Assembly: GCA_023398105.1 (NCBI GenBank)
Contig: JAEWST010000114.1
Span: 1 to 64,000 of the forward strand
Direction: 5' to 3'
Length of the DNA: 64,000 nucleotides
Source: Bacillota bacterium
Lineage (GTDB): Bacteria > Bacillota > Clostridia > Acetivibrionales > DSM-1351
Position 1 is the stretch's first letter. Each line of letters begins with the position of its first letter. The notes under the pieces are model-generated. The model did no database searches and had not been told where the DNA came from. It was given only the letters and a program-made list of their open reading frames with translations. Positions 27,278 through 37,145 of the stretch are shown here, in pieces. A program made the position numbers and the translations under genes.

Positions 27278-28678
27278 TTAATATGCATTTTTCTTAATAA
27301 GCGTTTCCATTACCGTCATAAACATTATTTTTATATCCATCCACATACTCCAATTACGGATATAAAAATTATCACAATTAATTCTTTCTTCTATAGAAGT
27401 ATCACCTCGAAGTCCATTAACCTGTGCCCAGCCTGTAATTCCAGTCTTTATATAGTGTCTGAGCATATAATTTGGAACTTCTTCCTTGAACTTTTCTACC
27501 CAATAAGGTCTCTCAGGTCTTGGTCCTATTATGCTCATATCGCCCTTTAATACATTAAAAAACTGTGGCAATTCATCCAAGCTTGTCTTCCTAATAAATG
27601 CACCAAAGCTAGTAACTCTGGAATCATTTGGTGTTGTCCATTTTGTCTTCTCTTCCTCTTCCTTCTGAACACACATTGAACGAAATTTCATCATCATAAA
27701 TGGCTTATTTCCAGCTCCAACTCGTTCCTGCTTAAAAAGCATGGGTCCTGGTGATGTGAGCTTTACCCCTAATGCAACTAATATATACACAGGCGATAAT
27801 AGTATTATTGCCAGAAGTGAAACTACAATATCAAAAGTTCTTTTTAAAACTCTATTTTCTATAGAATCAAGTGGCACATCCCTTAAATTTATAATAGGAA
27901 TACCAAGCACATTCTCAACTCGCATATTTACTTTCAACAATTCATAATAAGCAGGCAATATACTTACTCTTAGCCCTTCTCTGTCACACATTGAAATTAC
28001 ATCTTTTAAACTTCCATACTCTTCTGCAGAAAGAGCAACAATAACTTCTCTAACCTTATGTTGTTTCACTATTATTCCTATATCTTCTATGTTTCCAATA
28101 ACTTTGCTATTGGCAGCTAAAGCTATTTGTGCCTCATTCAAGGCTAAAAATCCTATAATATTAATATCTATATGTTTTTGCTCCTTAATTCTTTCGTAAT
28201 ATAATTTACCAACCTTACCGCATCCAACTATCAATATATTTCTTTTATGTACAGTGTTTTTACAATAAAAGTAAATTAATGCTCTCAGTACTGTCCTCTC
28301 CAACAAAATCAAAATCACTTCTGTACACCCAAATATCCCCAAAAACAATCTACTTAAGGACTTATCACCTGTTAGGAACAAAATTGCAGACATGCATATT
28401 ATACTTGCAAATATAGACATTGTAGTTCTGCTAATTAGGATACTATTTTTGTCTTCTAGCATTCTCTCATATGACTTAAATGCTGTCATAAATATTGGTA
28501 TTATAATTGCAGCCATTAATACTATCCAGGTGTATCTACTAAACTGGGATAAGTATCCATATGTATTCCCAAAAAATATATTTCTAATGTAATATGCTAT
28601 AAAAAAAGAACTAATTGTTATCAAACCATCCATTAATAAAATAGATTTACTGAAAAACCTAAACCTATTGCTATTCAA
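27278..28678 (-). CDS. Undecaprenyl-phosphate sugar phosphotransferase (long form)
   Basis: Starts a repeat unit by moving a sugar-1-phosphate onto undecaprenyl phosphate. 466 residues: four N-terminal membrane segments, a nucleotide-binding-like central domain with VGCGKVGKLYYE (about residue 150), a fifth membrane segment near 275, and the catalytic domain with TSPGPMLFKQERVG, KFRSM, RKTSLDELPQ and the terminal GPRPERP motif. This is the WcaJ/WbaP-type architecture. It is the last gene of the exopolysaccharide operon; a second, short enzyme of this family is at 45764. Confidence 0.92.
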   Translation of the reverse strand: MNSNRFRFFSKSILLMDGLITISSFFIAYYIRNIFFGNTYGYLSQFSRYTWIVLMAAIIIPIFMTAFKSYERMLEDKNSILISRTTMSIFASIICMSAILFLTGDKSLSRLFLGIFGCTEVILILLERTVLRALIYFYCKNTVHKRNILIVGCGKVGKLYYERIKEQKHIDINIIGFLALNEAQIALAANSKVIGNIEDIGIIVKQHKVREVIVALSAEEYGSLKDVISMCDREGLRVSILPAYYELLKVNMRVENVLGIPIINLRDVPLDSIENRVLKRTFDIVVSLLAIILLSPVYILVALGVKLTSPGPMLFKQERVGAGNKPFMMMKFRSMCVQKEEEEKTKWTTPNDSRVTSFGAFIRKTSLDELPQFFNVLKGDMSIIGPRPERPYWVEKFKEEVPNYMLRHYIKTGITGWAQVNGLRGDTSIEERINCDNFYIRNWSMWMDIKIMFMTVMETLIKKNAY

Positions 28679-28903
28679 ACCTTAGCACCCACTTTGCAAA
28701 ATATTATGTATTTTTTATTATACTTACAAAGTATACAATTATATTACAATAAATACAATTGCCAATTATGTTAATTTCTAAATGTATTTTAAAATACTCA
28801 ATTGAAAAGTTAAATAATTGCACAAAACAAGTTGGTTTACTTAGCAATAAACCATTGGTAATTCTCCCACACCGATAGACTTTATGTGTGAAAGTTGATT
28901 AAA

Positions 28904-30322
28904 TTAGTTTTTAGACACTGAATTTTTCAACTTCTTTCTGAATAAATCTAATACTAAAATCAATTCATTTTTATATTTTATAAGTACAAATGCCATCACT
29001 AATAAAATTGGTATTACTTGATAATATAAACCAAATAAGTAAAACCAAATAAATGTGAATATCAATACCATTATTGTTGGGATTATTTCAATTAAATTAT
29101 ATTTAACTATCATAATTTTTCGTATTGTTACAGCTCTAACCAGCAAAAATACTATTGACGAAACCACATTTGCCATACATACTCCTAATATTCCAAGTTT
29201 AGGAATAAGTGCTAACCCAAAAATAACATTAGCACATGCAGAAACCAGCGTAGTTGTAAAGGCATATACTGTTTTCATGGAGGCTGTGTAAATACTGCCA
29301 ATCATTGCAGCAAAGGAGCTAAATAGTGAGCTTACATACAGTATTGGAATGTAAAATGTAGCTGTACTGTAGGTTGATGAAATAGTTAAAATATTATATA
29401 TTTTGGTTACTGGTAAAAGCAATGCAACAAGTAGTATTTGCGAAATAGAGAACAGTCTGAACCATTTTGAAAAAAATTCACTACACTCAGGAGACTTATA
29501 CTCCATTATAAGATTTTCCACAAAGGCAAGAAGAAATATTGAATTTATTGTTATTATTAAATTTGGAAATTTACTAGCAAAAGCAAATACACCGTTGTCG
29601 CCTGTGCCCCAAAAATATACCAGCACATATTTACAAAATGCACTATTAGCCCACCAGCATATTTGGTTCGGAATCAGAGGAATACCGTATTTAAGCTGAC
29701 TTTTTAGTTCTAACTTGTTTATAAGTTTAAAGCTTATGTATTTCCACATATTTGATTTATAAACAAGATAAATTGTAATTGCTAATGAGGCTACACTGGC
29801 AGAAATCAATAGTGATTCTGCCTGCATTTTAAAGCTTACTATTAATATTATATTTAAAGCTGCTTGAATTATAGTTGTCATTACTCCTGCTACGGCATAT
29901 TCCTTATTTTTTTTAACCCCTCTTGCCACCTGCTGCGAAAATATACCAACATATGTAAATATAAAATATAAATATAGTAAACCCGAATTACTATATTTAC
30001 TTATTGTTGTTATAGGGATAAATAAGACTGAAAATACAGTCATTCCAGAAATGAAAATTGCCAACGCATTAGTAATACTGCTTTTTATTTTTTGTTCCGT
30101 CTCTTCACCACATATGAATCTAAAGACGCTCTCTGTTGATTGCAGCGTGAAAACAGGAGCAATTAAGGGCAAAGTACTGATTATTAAATCTACTGTTCCA
30201 AAGGAATCAGGGTTTAAATAAGCTGCATATATGGGTAACAAAAAAAAAGTTAAAAGCTTAGACGCAAAATTGCCAATAAAATATATGGCAGTTGTTTTTA
30301 CCATTCTATTTGCACTACTCAT
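28904..30322 (-). CDS. Polysaccharide flippase (Wzx/MATE-like)
   Basis: 472 residues and 12-14 membrane segments; starts with a typical flippase N-terminus (RMVKTTAIYFIGNFASKLL). It would move lipid-linked repeat units across the membrane. Its ATG overlaps the stop of the fusion gene upstream by 4 bases, so translation is probably coupled. A hairpin with CACAC and GTGTG arms follows the stop at 28866-28890. Confidence 0.88.
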   Translation of the reverse strand: MSSANRMVKTTAIYFIGNFASKLLTFFLLPIYAAYLNPDSFGTVDLIISTLPLIAPVFTLQSTESVFRFICGEETEQKIKSSITNALAIFISGMTVFSVLFIPITTISKYSNSGLLYLYFIFTYVGIFSQQVARGVKKNKEYAVAGVMTTIIQAALNIILIVSFKMQAESLLISASVASLAITIYLVYKSNMWKYISFKLINKLELKSQLKYGIPLIPNQICWWANSAFCKYVLVYFWGTGDNGVFAFASKFPNLIITINSIFLLAFVENLIMEYKSPECSEFFSKWFRLFSISQILLVALLLPVTKIYNILTISSTYSTATFYIPILYVSSLFSSFAAMIGSIYTASMKTVYAFTTTLVSACANVIFGLALIPKLGILGVCMANVVSSIVFLLVRAVTIRKIMIVKYNLIEIIPTIMVLIFTFIWFYLFGLYYQVIPILLVMAFVLIKYKNELILVLDLFRKKLKNSVSKN

Positions 30323-32655
30323 AGCTTATCCCCCCTTCTAAATATCATTTTAGCGGTACTTCTACACTGACCAGCTAGCTTGTACATTTTTTTAGATTGC
30401 TCATATGGCTTGCAATACTTTTTTGCGAGCACTTTTAATGAAGTTCTGTCACTTTTTAAATCAGTTAGTAGCCGTTCATAAAAAATCGGCTTTTGGGAAT
30501 TCTTTGGAATCTGTATAGTCCAATAATCACTAAGCTGGTTTTGTATTAGATCTATTCTTTTGTTGTTATGCAAACTCTTTAATAGTAGTTCACCCTTTTG
30601 GGTTAATGACAATACCATTGAAACGCCCTTCTTGTCATTTTTATACTTTTGACCCCAGTAATCACCTAGTCTGATATCCGAACAGCTAGATGTCCTAAAA
30701 TTACACTCATAGCAACAATCTGCTAGACAATTACCAGTTTTGAAAAACCTAAAAAATAAATCCTTTGTTTCTTGGTTGGTATAAACTTTATCTTGGTTAG
30801 TTATTTTTATATGACGTTCTTGCCAGCCCTTTGGTTTATATCTGAATTCAACATCAGGAGTGTCTCCTACATTGTATCGCAAACTTACCTCATTAAGATA
30901 TTTCTTCCATACAATGTCAGAAGGTACTCCATGACAAATAAGGTCAACGAGAATATAATTATCCCTTGTTCCTTTACTTCTTAATAACTTATCAATTCCA
31001 GCAATTTGACAGGGTGTGCCAAAAATTATTGCTTTTTTTGAATTTAATATTCGTTTTATGCTGTCGCCAAAATGGCTCTGTATATACTTAGAGCCTTGAA
31101 AAGCATTAAGCCGAGCCATATTGCCTGCCATAATACACGTATGCTTTGCCATTTTATTTTCCTTATCATAAACACAGCCTATAACGTCATATCCATTTTC
31201 ACAGTAATACTTTGACAGTTCATGGGCTATACCCCCTGACGAGGAGCTGTCTAATGTTTCATTGAATTTTGATCGTCCCATAAATAATTTATCCTGTTCC
31301 TTGCCAATAGGTGCTACTGTCTTTCCGTTAAAAGGGCATACAGCTATGCACTTCCTGCACTTAATGCAATTATCCATATTGACAATTGCCTGCAAAAAGC
31401 CCTTTTCGTTAACCTCTATAGAAATTGCCTTCTGTGGACAAGCAGCCTTGCAAACTCCACACCCACAACATGTGTTGGTAATCTTAACTTCAGAAAGGGG
31501 CTCTGAATTTATACTATCTTTTATAGAGTTCCGCAGAAAATCTATTGATTGCTCACGTTTTTCCTCAAGTAATTTATTAACAGCTTTATAATTAATATTC
31601 CTTGCATTTTGTATAGATGCCATATCATTTCCATAATACAGTTGGCTTTCTAGCTCCAGCAGACTTAGTATATTGTATATTCTAGAATTCTGAGAAGTTT
31701 TTTTCTTATCCGAGAATCTCTTATAAGCTACAAATGCCTTTTCATTAATAATGGAAAAAACTGTTCCGTGAAAAGAGTCCGTACAAATAAAACTGGCATT
31801 TTTAAATAGTTCTAAAAACTCCTTTGGATCCACTCCCTTTATAACTTTAGACCTTCTTTTATAGTCTTTAGCATGGACTGGTATTACTACTATTTCTAAT
31901 TTTAGCATTTTAGCAATTCTTGCCACGCTTTTCCATGGCTTCTTGGCATATCCTAAAAAATAGCATAGCAAATAGGGCTTACTAATTAGTTTCGAGTCAG
32001 ACTTTGAAGCTCTAAGCCTTTTCCAGTCTTGCTTACTTAACAGTAGCGTTGGATCTAGCATTACTTTTGCATCTTGCCCCGTTAAACTATGAATTATTTT
32101 TCTTCCTTCATCTTCTCTTACAGATATGTAATTAAAACTCTCCAACTGCTTTTTCATGCACTCCTTTATATCATTATCATTAATTGATGACACGCCCATA
32201 CTGGGAGCATATGCAATCTTTTTCCAATCATTATTTACAAAATCTAGAAAATACTTAGAATTGTAAGCTGTAGGAGTCCATATCTGGTCACTTCCACATA
32301 TAAATGTGTCAAATTGACTATTTAAAGCATGGAGCTGAGATGCTGTGTCACAGCAATGAGTAAAATTAATATTCTCTTCACGGAAAGCATCAAATAATTT
32401 GCTCCTTTCAATATCAATATCACTATTAAGTTTCAGCATTCTTTTAACTGTATTAACAACCTTATCTAGAAAAAACACGGGGTTTTTAAGCATATCCTTA
32501 ACAGTCCAAATATGCTTATCGTCAGGTGTATAATTAATAACACTTGGGTCATATCCCATTCCCTTTAAAATTTCGCTCAGTGCATACACTTGTAATACAG
32601 TGCCAAAATTATTGTAATGAAACCAAGTCATTAATGCGATTTTATTTAAACTCAT
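30319..32655 (-). CDS. Fusion: polysaccharide pyruvyltransferase - ferredoxin - FrhB-like
   Basis: 778 residues in three parts. Residues about 1-370 are a pyruvyltransferase domain (TWFHYNNFGTVLQVYAL at the start, CTDSFHGTVFSIIN near 300). Residues about 395-450 hold two 4Fe-4S motifs (CCGCGVCKAACP and CIKCRKCIAVCP). The rest matches the coenzyme F420 hydrogenase beta-subunit (SSSGGIAHELSKYY, FGTPCQIAG, DLICHGVPS). The ATG at 32655 follows AAAGGA; an ATG 15 bases upstream overlaps that site. The pyruvyl part likely decorates the glycan; the redox part has no clear role in this locus. Confidence 0.85.
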   Translation of the reverse strand: MSLNKIALMTWFHYNNFGTVLQVYALSEILKGMGYDPSVINYTPDDKHIWTVKDMLKNPVFFLDKVVNTVKRMLKLNSDIDIERSKLFDAFREENINFTHCCDTASQLHALNSQFDTFICGSDQIWTPTAYNSKYFLDFVNNDWKKIAYAPSMGVSSINDNDIKECMKKQLESFNYISVREDEGRKIIHSLTGQDAKVMLDPTLLLSKQDWKRLRASKSDSKLISKPYLLCYFLGYAKKPWKSVARIAKMLKLEIVVIPVHAKDYKRRSKVIKGVDPKEFLELFKNASFICTDSFHGTVFSIINEKAFVAYKRFSDKKKTSQNSRIYNILSLLELESQLYYGNDMASIQNARNINYKAVNKLLEEKREQSIDFLRNSIKDSINSEPLSEVKITNTCCGCGVCKAACPQKAISIEVNEKGFLQAIVNMDNCIKCRKCIAVCPFNGKTVAPIGKEQDKLFMGRSKFNETLDSSSSGGIAHELSKYYCENGYDVIGCVYDKENKMAKHTCIMAGNMARLNAFQGSKYIQSHFGDSIKRILNSKKAIIFGTPCQIAGIDKLLRSKGTRDNYILVDLICHGVPSDIVWKKYLNEVSLRYNVGDTPDVEFRYKPKGWQERHIKITNQDKVYTNQETKDLFFRFFKTGNCLADCCYECNFRTSSCSDIRLGDYWGQKYKNDKKGVSMVLSLTQKGELLLKSLHNNKRIDLIQNQLSDYWTIQIPKNSQKPIFYERLLTDLKSDRTSLKVLAKKYCKPYEQSKKMYKLAGQCRSTAKMIFRRGDKL

Positions 32656-32670
32656 TTTCATTCCTTTCAT

Positions 32671-33402
32671 TTATTTTTTCAAATAAGCTTTTAGCTTATT
32701 TACTCGTTCTTCTCCTATCAGCATTTTTAACCTACTTGTGCAAAAATGCTTTAATTTTTCTCCCCTTGTCAACCAGGATGCATCAAAATGATGAATACAA
32801 TAGGTATTCTGAGTAATTGTAGTTACTCCCGTCTCAAAATTTTTAGGCGAAAAAAACTCATTAGGGTAAAAGACTGTGCCATCAGAGGTTATTTGCATTG
32901 AATTATTCAGCTCAATATTATATGTCTCTTTTGATATTGCTGTAATAGTGGTAACATTTGTAGTTAAATCAAAACTGCCGTCTGCTTTTATAAAATGTCT
33001 GTTTTCATAGGATTTTAACAGCATATTTATCCAGCTATTATTATTATCAGCACCCATCACAGCCGTTTGTATAGACTCTTTATTCTCAAATCCCGAAAAT
33101 GCATTATGTTCTAATAGAGTATCTAAATTTTTCAGCAGCTCCACATCAGTATCCATGTATATTCCACCCTGCTCCTTCAGCACATAAAGCCGTACATAGT
33201 CCGATACAAAAGCCCATTTTTTAGCCTGATAAGCTTCATATACATACGGATTACATGTATAATCAAAATTATTCTCGTTCCATTCAACAATTTTATAATG
33301 AGGGCAATACTTTTTCCAGCTTTCTATGCACTTTTTTACAGCAAAGGGTATTGGATTCTCTCCAAACCAGCAATAATGAATTACTTTAGGTATATTTGAC
33401 AT
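32671..33402 (-). CDS. Glycosyltransferase, GT32 / capsular sugar type
   Basis: 243 residues starting MSNIPKVIHYCWFG, the classic start of the GT32 sugar-binding DXD family, with the catalytic YMDTDVELLK at about residue 93. It probably adds a hexose in repeat-unit assembly. The ATG at 33402 follows GGAGGTTTGT; a GTG four codons upstream lies in the binding site. The next gene follows within 15 bases. Confidence 0.88.
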   Translation of the reverse strand: MSNIPKVIHYCWFGENPIPFAVKKCIESWKKYCPHYKIVEWNENNFDYTCNPYVYEAYQAKKWAFVSDYVRLYVLKEQGGIYMDTDVELLKNLDTLLEHNAFSGFENKESIQTAVMGADNNNSWINMLLKSYENRHFIKADGSFDLTTNVTTITAISKETYNIELNNSMQITSDGTVFYPNEFFSPKNFETGVTTITQNTYCIHHFDASWLTRGEKLKHFCTSRLKMLIGEERVNKLKAYLKK

Positions 33403-33434
33403 ACAAACCTCCACACCTATTTTTGTTACAGAAT

Positions 33435-34520
33435 TTAGCTCAAAAATGTCTTATACGGTAAAACAGTATACCAGCCAAGTTTTACTGTTCCATAAAAGAA
33501 TATAAAAATAAACATTGAATACACTACAGTTTTAATAACAATCCTTTTAATTGCATTATCCTCACAATATAATATTTCTGGAATAAATAGTATTTGAGCT
33601 GTTTCAAAGCATAATATTATTCTTTCAGCTATTAAAATTGAGCCAGAAAAAATAGTAAAAACCGAGGCTACCAATTGTATGTTCATATATATTCTATAGT
33701 TTGAATTCTCTGAGTTTTTACTAAAACACAAGTAACCAATAACTGTAATAACTGTATTTATCAATATATGGACATATGGCGTATCTGGAACATCATATTC
33801 ACTACCGAAATAAGTCACGTACCTTGTCTGAGACATTATGAATTTGAATATACTTCCCACAAATGGTGCACTAATAATTGAAGCAACAATAACAATAACA
33901 CCCGTCTTAGGAGTTATATTTATATTACAAATAAAGTATAAAGGTATAAAAATCAGTGCTATCGTATGAAAACTGGCAGCTAGTAAAATTGCCAATATAT
34001 ATATTAACAATTTTCTTTCTTTAATATATTTAATTGAATATAGAAAAATTGCTACTGAAATACCTTGTCTTATGCCATTTAGTGCGAAAAAATATAATGT
34101 TGTAGTCATTAGAAGGAAAATACTTTGACATGCATTTTTGCTACTATTAAATATAGCCTTGAACGTAAAAAAGCAAAAGACAAACGCAGTACCAGCAAAC
34201 ATCCACTGACATTCATCAGTAACCATAGCTATTATCTTTATTAAAAATGTAAATCCCAATTCCCATCTAGGCTGTACACTATCAGCTATAATTAAATTGA
34301 AGCCGTATTCATATACTTTTTCAAAATCAGTACCAACATCCCATCTTATAGCTGCAACAATGAACAACGGTAAAAAGGATAGAAGCATAAAAAAAGTATT
34401 GTAAATATTTTTCTCATATTGCACGCTAAAAGACATTTCGGAAATGTCAAAATATTCATTTCTAATAATAAAGTGTGCAAATACAATAGACAGCATTGTT
34501 GCAATTATGTATACCAGCAT
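33435..34520 (-). CDS. EpsG-type polysaccharide polymerase (Wzy-like)
   Basis: 361 residues and about ten membrane segments. The motifs AAIRWDVGTDFEKVY and LNGIRQGISVAIFLYSIKYI are typical of the EpsG/O-antigen polymerase group, which join repeat units. It lies between a GT2 and a GT32 gene in the same direction. Confidence 0.85.
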   Translation of the reverse strand: MLVYIIATMLSIVFAHFIIRNEYFDISEMSFSVQYEKNIYNTFFMLLSFLPLFIVAAIRWDVGTDFEKVYEYGFNLIIADSVQPRWELGFTFLIKIIAMVTDECQWMFAGTAFVFCFFTFKAIFNSSKNACQSIFLLMTTTLYFFALNGIRQGISVAIFLYSIKYIKERKLLIYILAILLAASFHTIALIFIPLYFICNINITPKTGVIVIVASIISAPFVGSIFKFIMSQTRYVTYFGSEYDVPDTPYVHILINTVITVIGYLCFSKNSENSNYRIYMNIQLVASVFTIFSGSILIAERIILCFETAQILFIPEILYCEDNAIKRIVIKTVVYSMFIFIFFYGTVKLGWYTVLPYKTFLS

Positions 34521-34541
34521 TTTCTATCCCCTTAATTCCTA

Positions 34542-35513
34542 CTACATCCTTCCGTTGCAAAGTATTCTCCACACAAATCTAAGGAACGTCATTCCACCAT
34601 ATGAACAAATCACTGCAAGTTTATTTTTATTTCTGCTTTTAATATCCAATAAGACAGCTTTTCTATAATTTTTTATATTTCTAATAATTCTCTTTTTTTC
34701 CTCTGCAAATAAACTTTTCTCTTTAGGTGTCTGTAAAAAGACTTGAAAATTTGCACTTATAAATTTTGATATAGCTGATTTCTTAATATCAGGGTACTTA
34801 TTAGATATGAAATTCAGCATTTCCTCCGCTATATCAATTAATTCCATTCTCTTTATTGAAAATTGAGAAGTAGTAATGCTGTTCTCCCTTATCATATAAT
34901 TGTACTTTTGCAAACTACCATAAACAATTTTATTACATTTATCAAACACTAAATAAGTAGTTGCTAGGTCTTCATAATACTTGCCTTTAGGATATCTTAT
35001 GGTTTTAAACAATTCTGCTTTGTATAATTTGGCACATGCAGATACATCAAATAATTTTTGGTACAGCATTTGCTCAATAGCTTCTTGCTCCGTGTATACA
35101 TGCTGAATATCACTAGTAATATTTTCTCCCTTATATTGCTCTTCACAGGTTTTATTTATATTACATATAGATATATCAGCCGAATATTTTTGAATAAGCT
35201 TGTATAAATACTCCACATAATCTGCTTCTACAAAATCATCACTGTCTATAAATGTAATATAATCACCTGTAACTATATCTATAGCAAAATTTCTGGCGTC
35301 AGAAAGCCCACCATTTTCCTTATGAAGGACTTTAATCCTGCTGTCTATTTCTGCATATTCGTCACAAATAGCACCGCAATTATCTTTAGAACCGTCATCA
35401 ACTAAAATAATTTCCAGATGCTTATATGTCTGATGAATAATACTATTTATGCATTTGTGTATGTATTTTTCTACATTATATATTGGCACTATTATACATA
35501 TCAATGGTTCCAT
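34542..35513 (-). CDS. Glycosyltransferase family 2
   Basis: 323 residues with an N-terminal GT-A fold: ICIIVPIYNVEKYIHKCINS, DDGSKDN near residue 40 and the metal-binding FIDSDDF near residue 90. It transfers a nucleotide-sugar during repeat-unit assembly; acceptor and sugar are not predictable. It lies 21 bases before the EpsG-type gene. Confidence 0.9.
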   Translation of the reverse strand: MEPLICIIVPIYNVEKYIHKCINSIIHQTYKHLEIILVDDGSKDNCGAICDEYAEIDSRIKVLHKENGGLSDARNFAIDIVTGDYITFIDSDDFVEADYVEYLYKLIQKYSADISICNINKTCEEQYKGENITSDIQHVYTEQEAIEQMLYQKLFDVSACAKLYKAELFKTIRYPKGKYYEDLATTYLVFDKCNKIVYGSLQKYNYMIRENSITTSQFSIKRMELIDIAEEMLNFISNKYPDIKKSAISKFISANFQVFLQTPKEKSLFAEEKKRIIRNIKNYRKAVLLDIKSRNKNKLAVICSYGGMTFLRFVWRILCNGRM

Positions 35514-35711
35514 TTAATACCCACATCTACCTTTATACAAAATAGTATAATGGAGGACAGGACAATACACCTCCCCAAATGTAATTATTTACAGCTTTTT
35601 CAAAGCAATAATAAAAATACTTATTTCTATATACTCAATTTTCTCAGTTAAAAATTGTAGGTTTCAACTTATTAATTCAACTTTCCCAGTTAAAAATCGC
35701 AGGTGTTAAAC

Positions 35712-35762
35712 TTATCAATGGAACGTTTGGTTAGAAATAATTGCATGAATTAGTTGGCAAAT
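35712..35762. repeat. Dispersed repeat family IV, second-half copy
   Basis: TTATCAATGGAACG then TTAGAAATAATTGCATGAAT and TAGTTGGCAAAT match 22318-22365 closely. The 35514-35843 spacer also has two related TTAAAAATxGxAGGT stretches (35647-35664 and 35691-35707) and the family III copy; no gene or clear promoter is visible. Confidence 0.5.
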
Positions 35763-35783
35763 CGAAGCTTTTTTGCTGGAAAA

Positions 35784-35837
35784 CCGACACAATGTCGGTT
35801 TTAGCACACTATGAACCATGTATGGTGAATGTGGAAG
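35784..35837 (-). repeat. Repeat family III, intact terminator-like copy
   Basis: Read on the minus strand: a stem CACATTCACCAT / ATGGTTCATAGTGTG, then AAAACCGACA-TTG-TGTCGGTTTT, a perfect 10-bp terminator stem ending in four T. It starts 6 bases after the stop of the glycosyltransferase at 35844. This is the best-preserved of three copies. Confidence 0.65.
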
Positions 35838-35843
35838 GTTGAT

Positions 35844-36971
35844 TTATTTAATATTATCATAGTAGCTTAATAACCTTTCTGCTTCTATTTCTACATCAAA
35901 TCCTGCTTGTCTTACTTGTTCTACATAATCTGAGCTATTATCCCTTGTACTATTTCTTAAAATGATATCCGCCCAGTACTCTGCTGATTTTTCAAGTGAT
36001 ATAAATTCAACTAAGTCACTAACCTTAACTTCTTTTGGCACAGCTTCTGAACAATATAATTTAATACCTGTAGCCTGTGCTTCAATCCCAACCATACCAA
36101 AGCCCTCATATAGTGAAGGTAAAACAAAAGCATCTATAGCCTGATATATTGAAGCTACATTTTCTACAACTCCTAAAAAAATAACTGCCTTTTCTAGATT
36201 AAGAGCTTTAATCTTTATTAAAATGTTTTCTTTTAAATTTCCCTCTCCAACTAGCAATAGTATTGTATTCTTGTCTCTCTTATAAATTTGCTCAAATATA
36301 TCAATTAAAAAATCATGATTTTTTGGATAAACTACTCTGCCCACATGTCCTATAACAAGCTTATCCTCAATACCAAGTTCAGCTCTGATTAAGTCTCTCA
36401 TGCTTTTATTAATCTTAAATTTATTTAAATCTATTGCGTTGTTAATTATTGTAATACATCCTTTTTCAAAGCACTCATCCCCAAACAGCCATCTTCCAGC
36501 ATACTCGGAACAAGCAAAATAGTGTGTAGCAAATACCTTTGCAAAAGGTTTTAATACTTTTTTTAATAGAGTTTTAGGCTCACCCTTAACAGCAGTACTG
36601 TGATTATGAGCTATGCGAACCTTAACACCTGCTAAAAAAGCAGCTAATAGCGGAAAAACACTTATAGTATTTAAATGAGAATGTACAATTTCATAATTGT
36701 TGTTTTTTACTATCTTATATACTTGGAATATATACTTAATCAGATTTTTATAAGGTGTAACAATATATGCTCTGCCTCCTAACATCTCAATTTCTTTAAT
36801 AGGAGGGTGCTTTGAATCGCTGTCAATAATGAAATCAAATTGAACTCTGCTTCTGTCAACATTACGGTAATAATTCATAACTACCGTCTCTACACCACCA
36901 TTGTTCATTTTTCCAACTATCTGAGCTATCCTAAATGGTTTATTATTGTTTATACTTTTTATAAAAGTCAC
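35844..36971 (-). CDS. Glycosyltransferase family 4 (EpsF-like)
   Basis: 375 residues with a GT-B fold. It starts with FRIAQIVGKMNNGGVETVV (N-terminal Rossmann domain) and has the GT4 C-terminal stretch LPSLYEGFGMVGIEAQATG with the catalytic Glu pair. It is one of the first glycosyltransferases after Wzz and shares features with EpsF-type enzymes of exopolysaccharide loci. Confidence 0.9.
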   Translation of the reverse strand: MTFIKSINNNKPFRIAQIVGKMNNGGVETVVMNYYRNVDRSRVQFDFIIDSDSKHPPIKEIEMLGGRAYIVTPYKNLIKYIFQVYKIVKNNNYEIVHSHLNTISVFPLLAAFLAGVKVRIAHNHSTAVKGEPKTLLKKVLKPFAKVFATHYFACSEYAGRWLFGDECFEKGCITIINNAIDLNKFKINKSMRDLIRAELGIEDKLVIGHVGRVVYPKNHDFLIDIFEQIYKRDKNTILLLVGEGNLKENILIKIKALNLEKAVIFLGVVENVASIYQAIDAFVLPSLYEGFGMVGIEAQATGIKLYCSEAVPKEVKVSDLVEFISLEKSAEYWADIILRNSTRDNSSDYVEQVRQAGFDVEIEAERLLSYYDNIK

Positions 36972-37145
36972 TGTATCACTCCTAAATAAAAACAGACTTC
37001 ATTTAAATAAATGTCGTATCTATAATACTATTTCGTAGGACTCTATTAATATTCTGTCCTAGACTTAGTCCTTATTTTGTCGTTACCATCAGCATGATAA
37101 TACCAGTTAAAGTCTTTTCTAGCTCTGTTTTGGTAAAGAATTATT

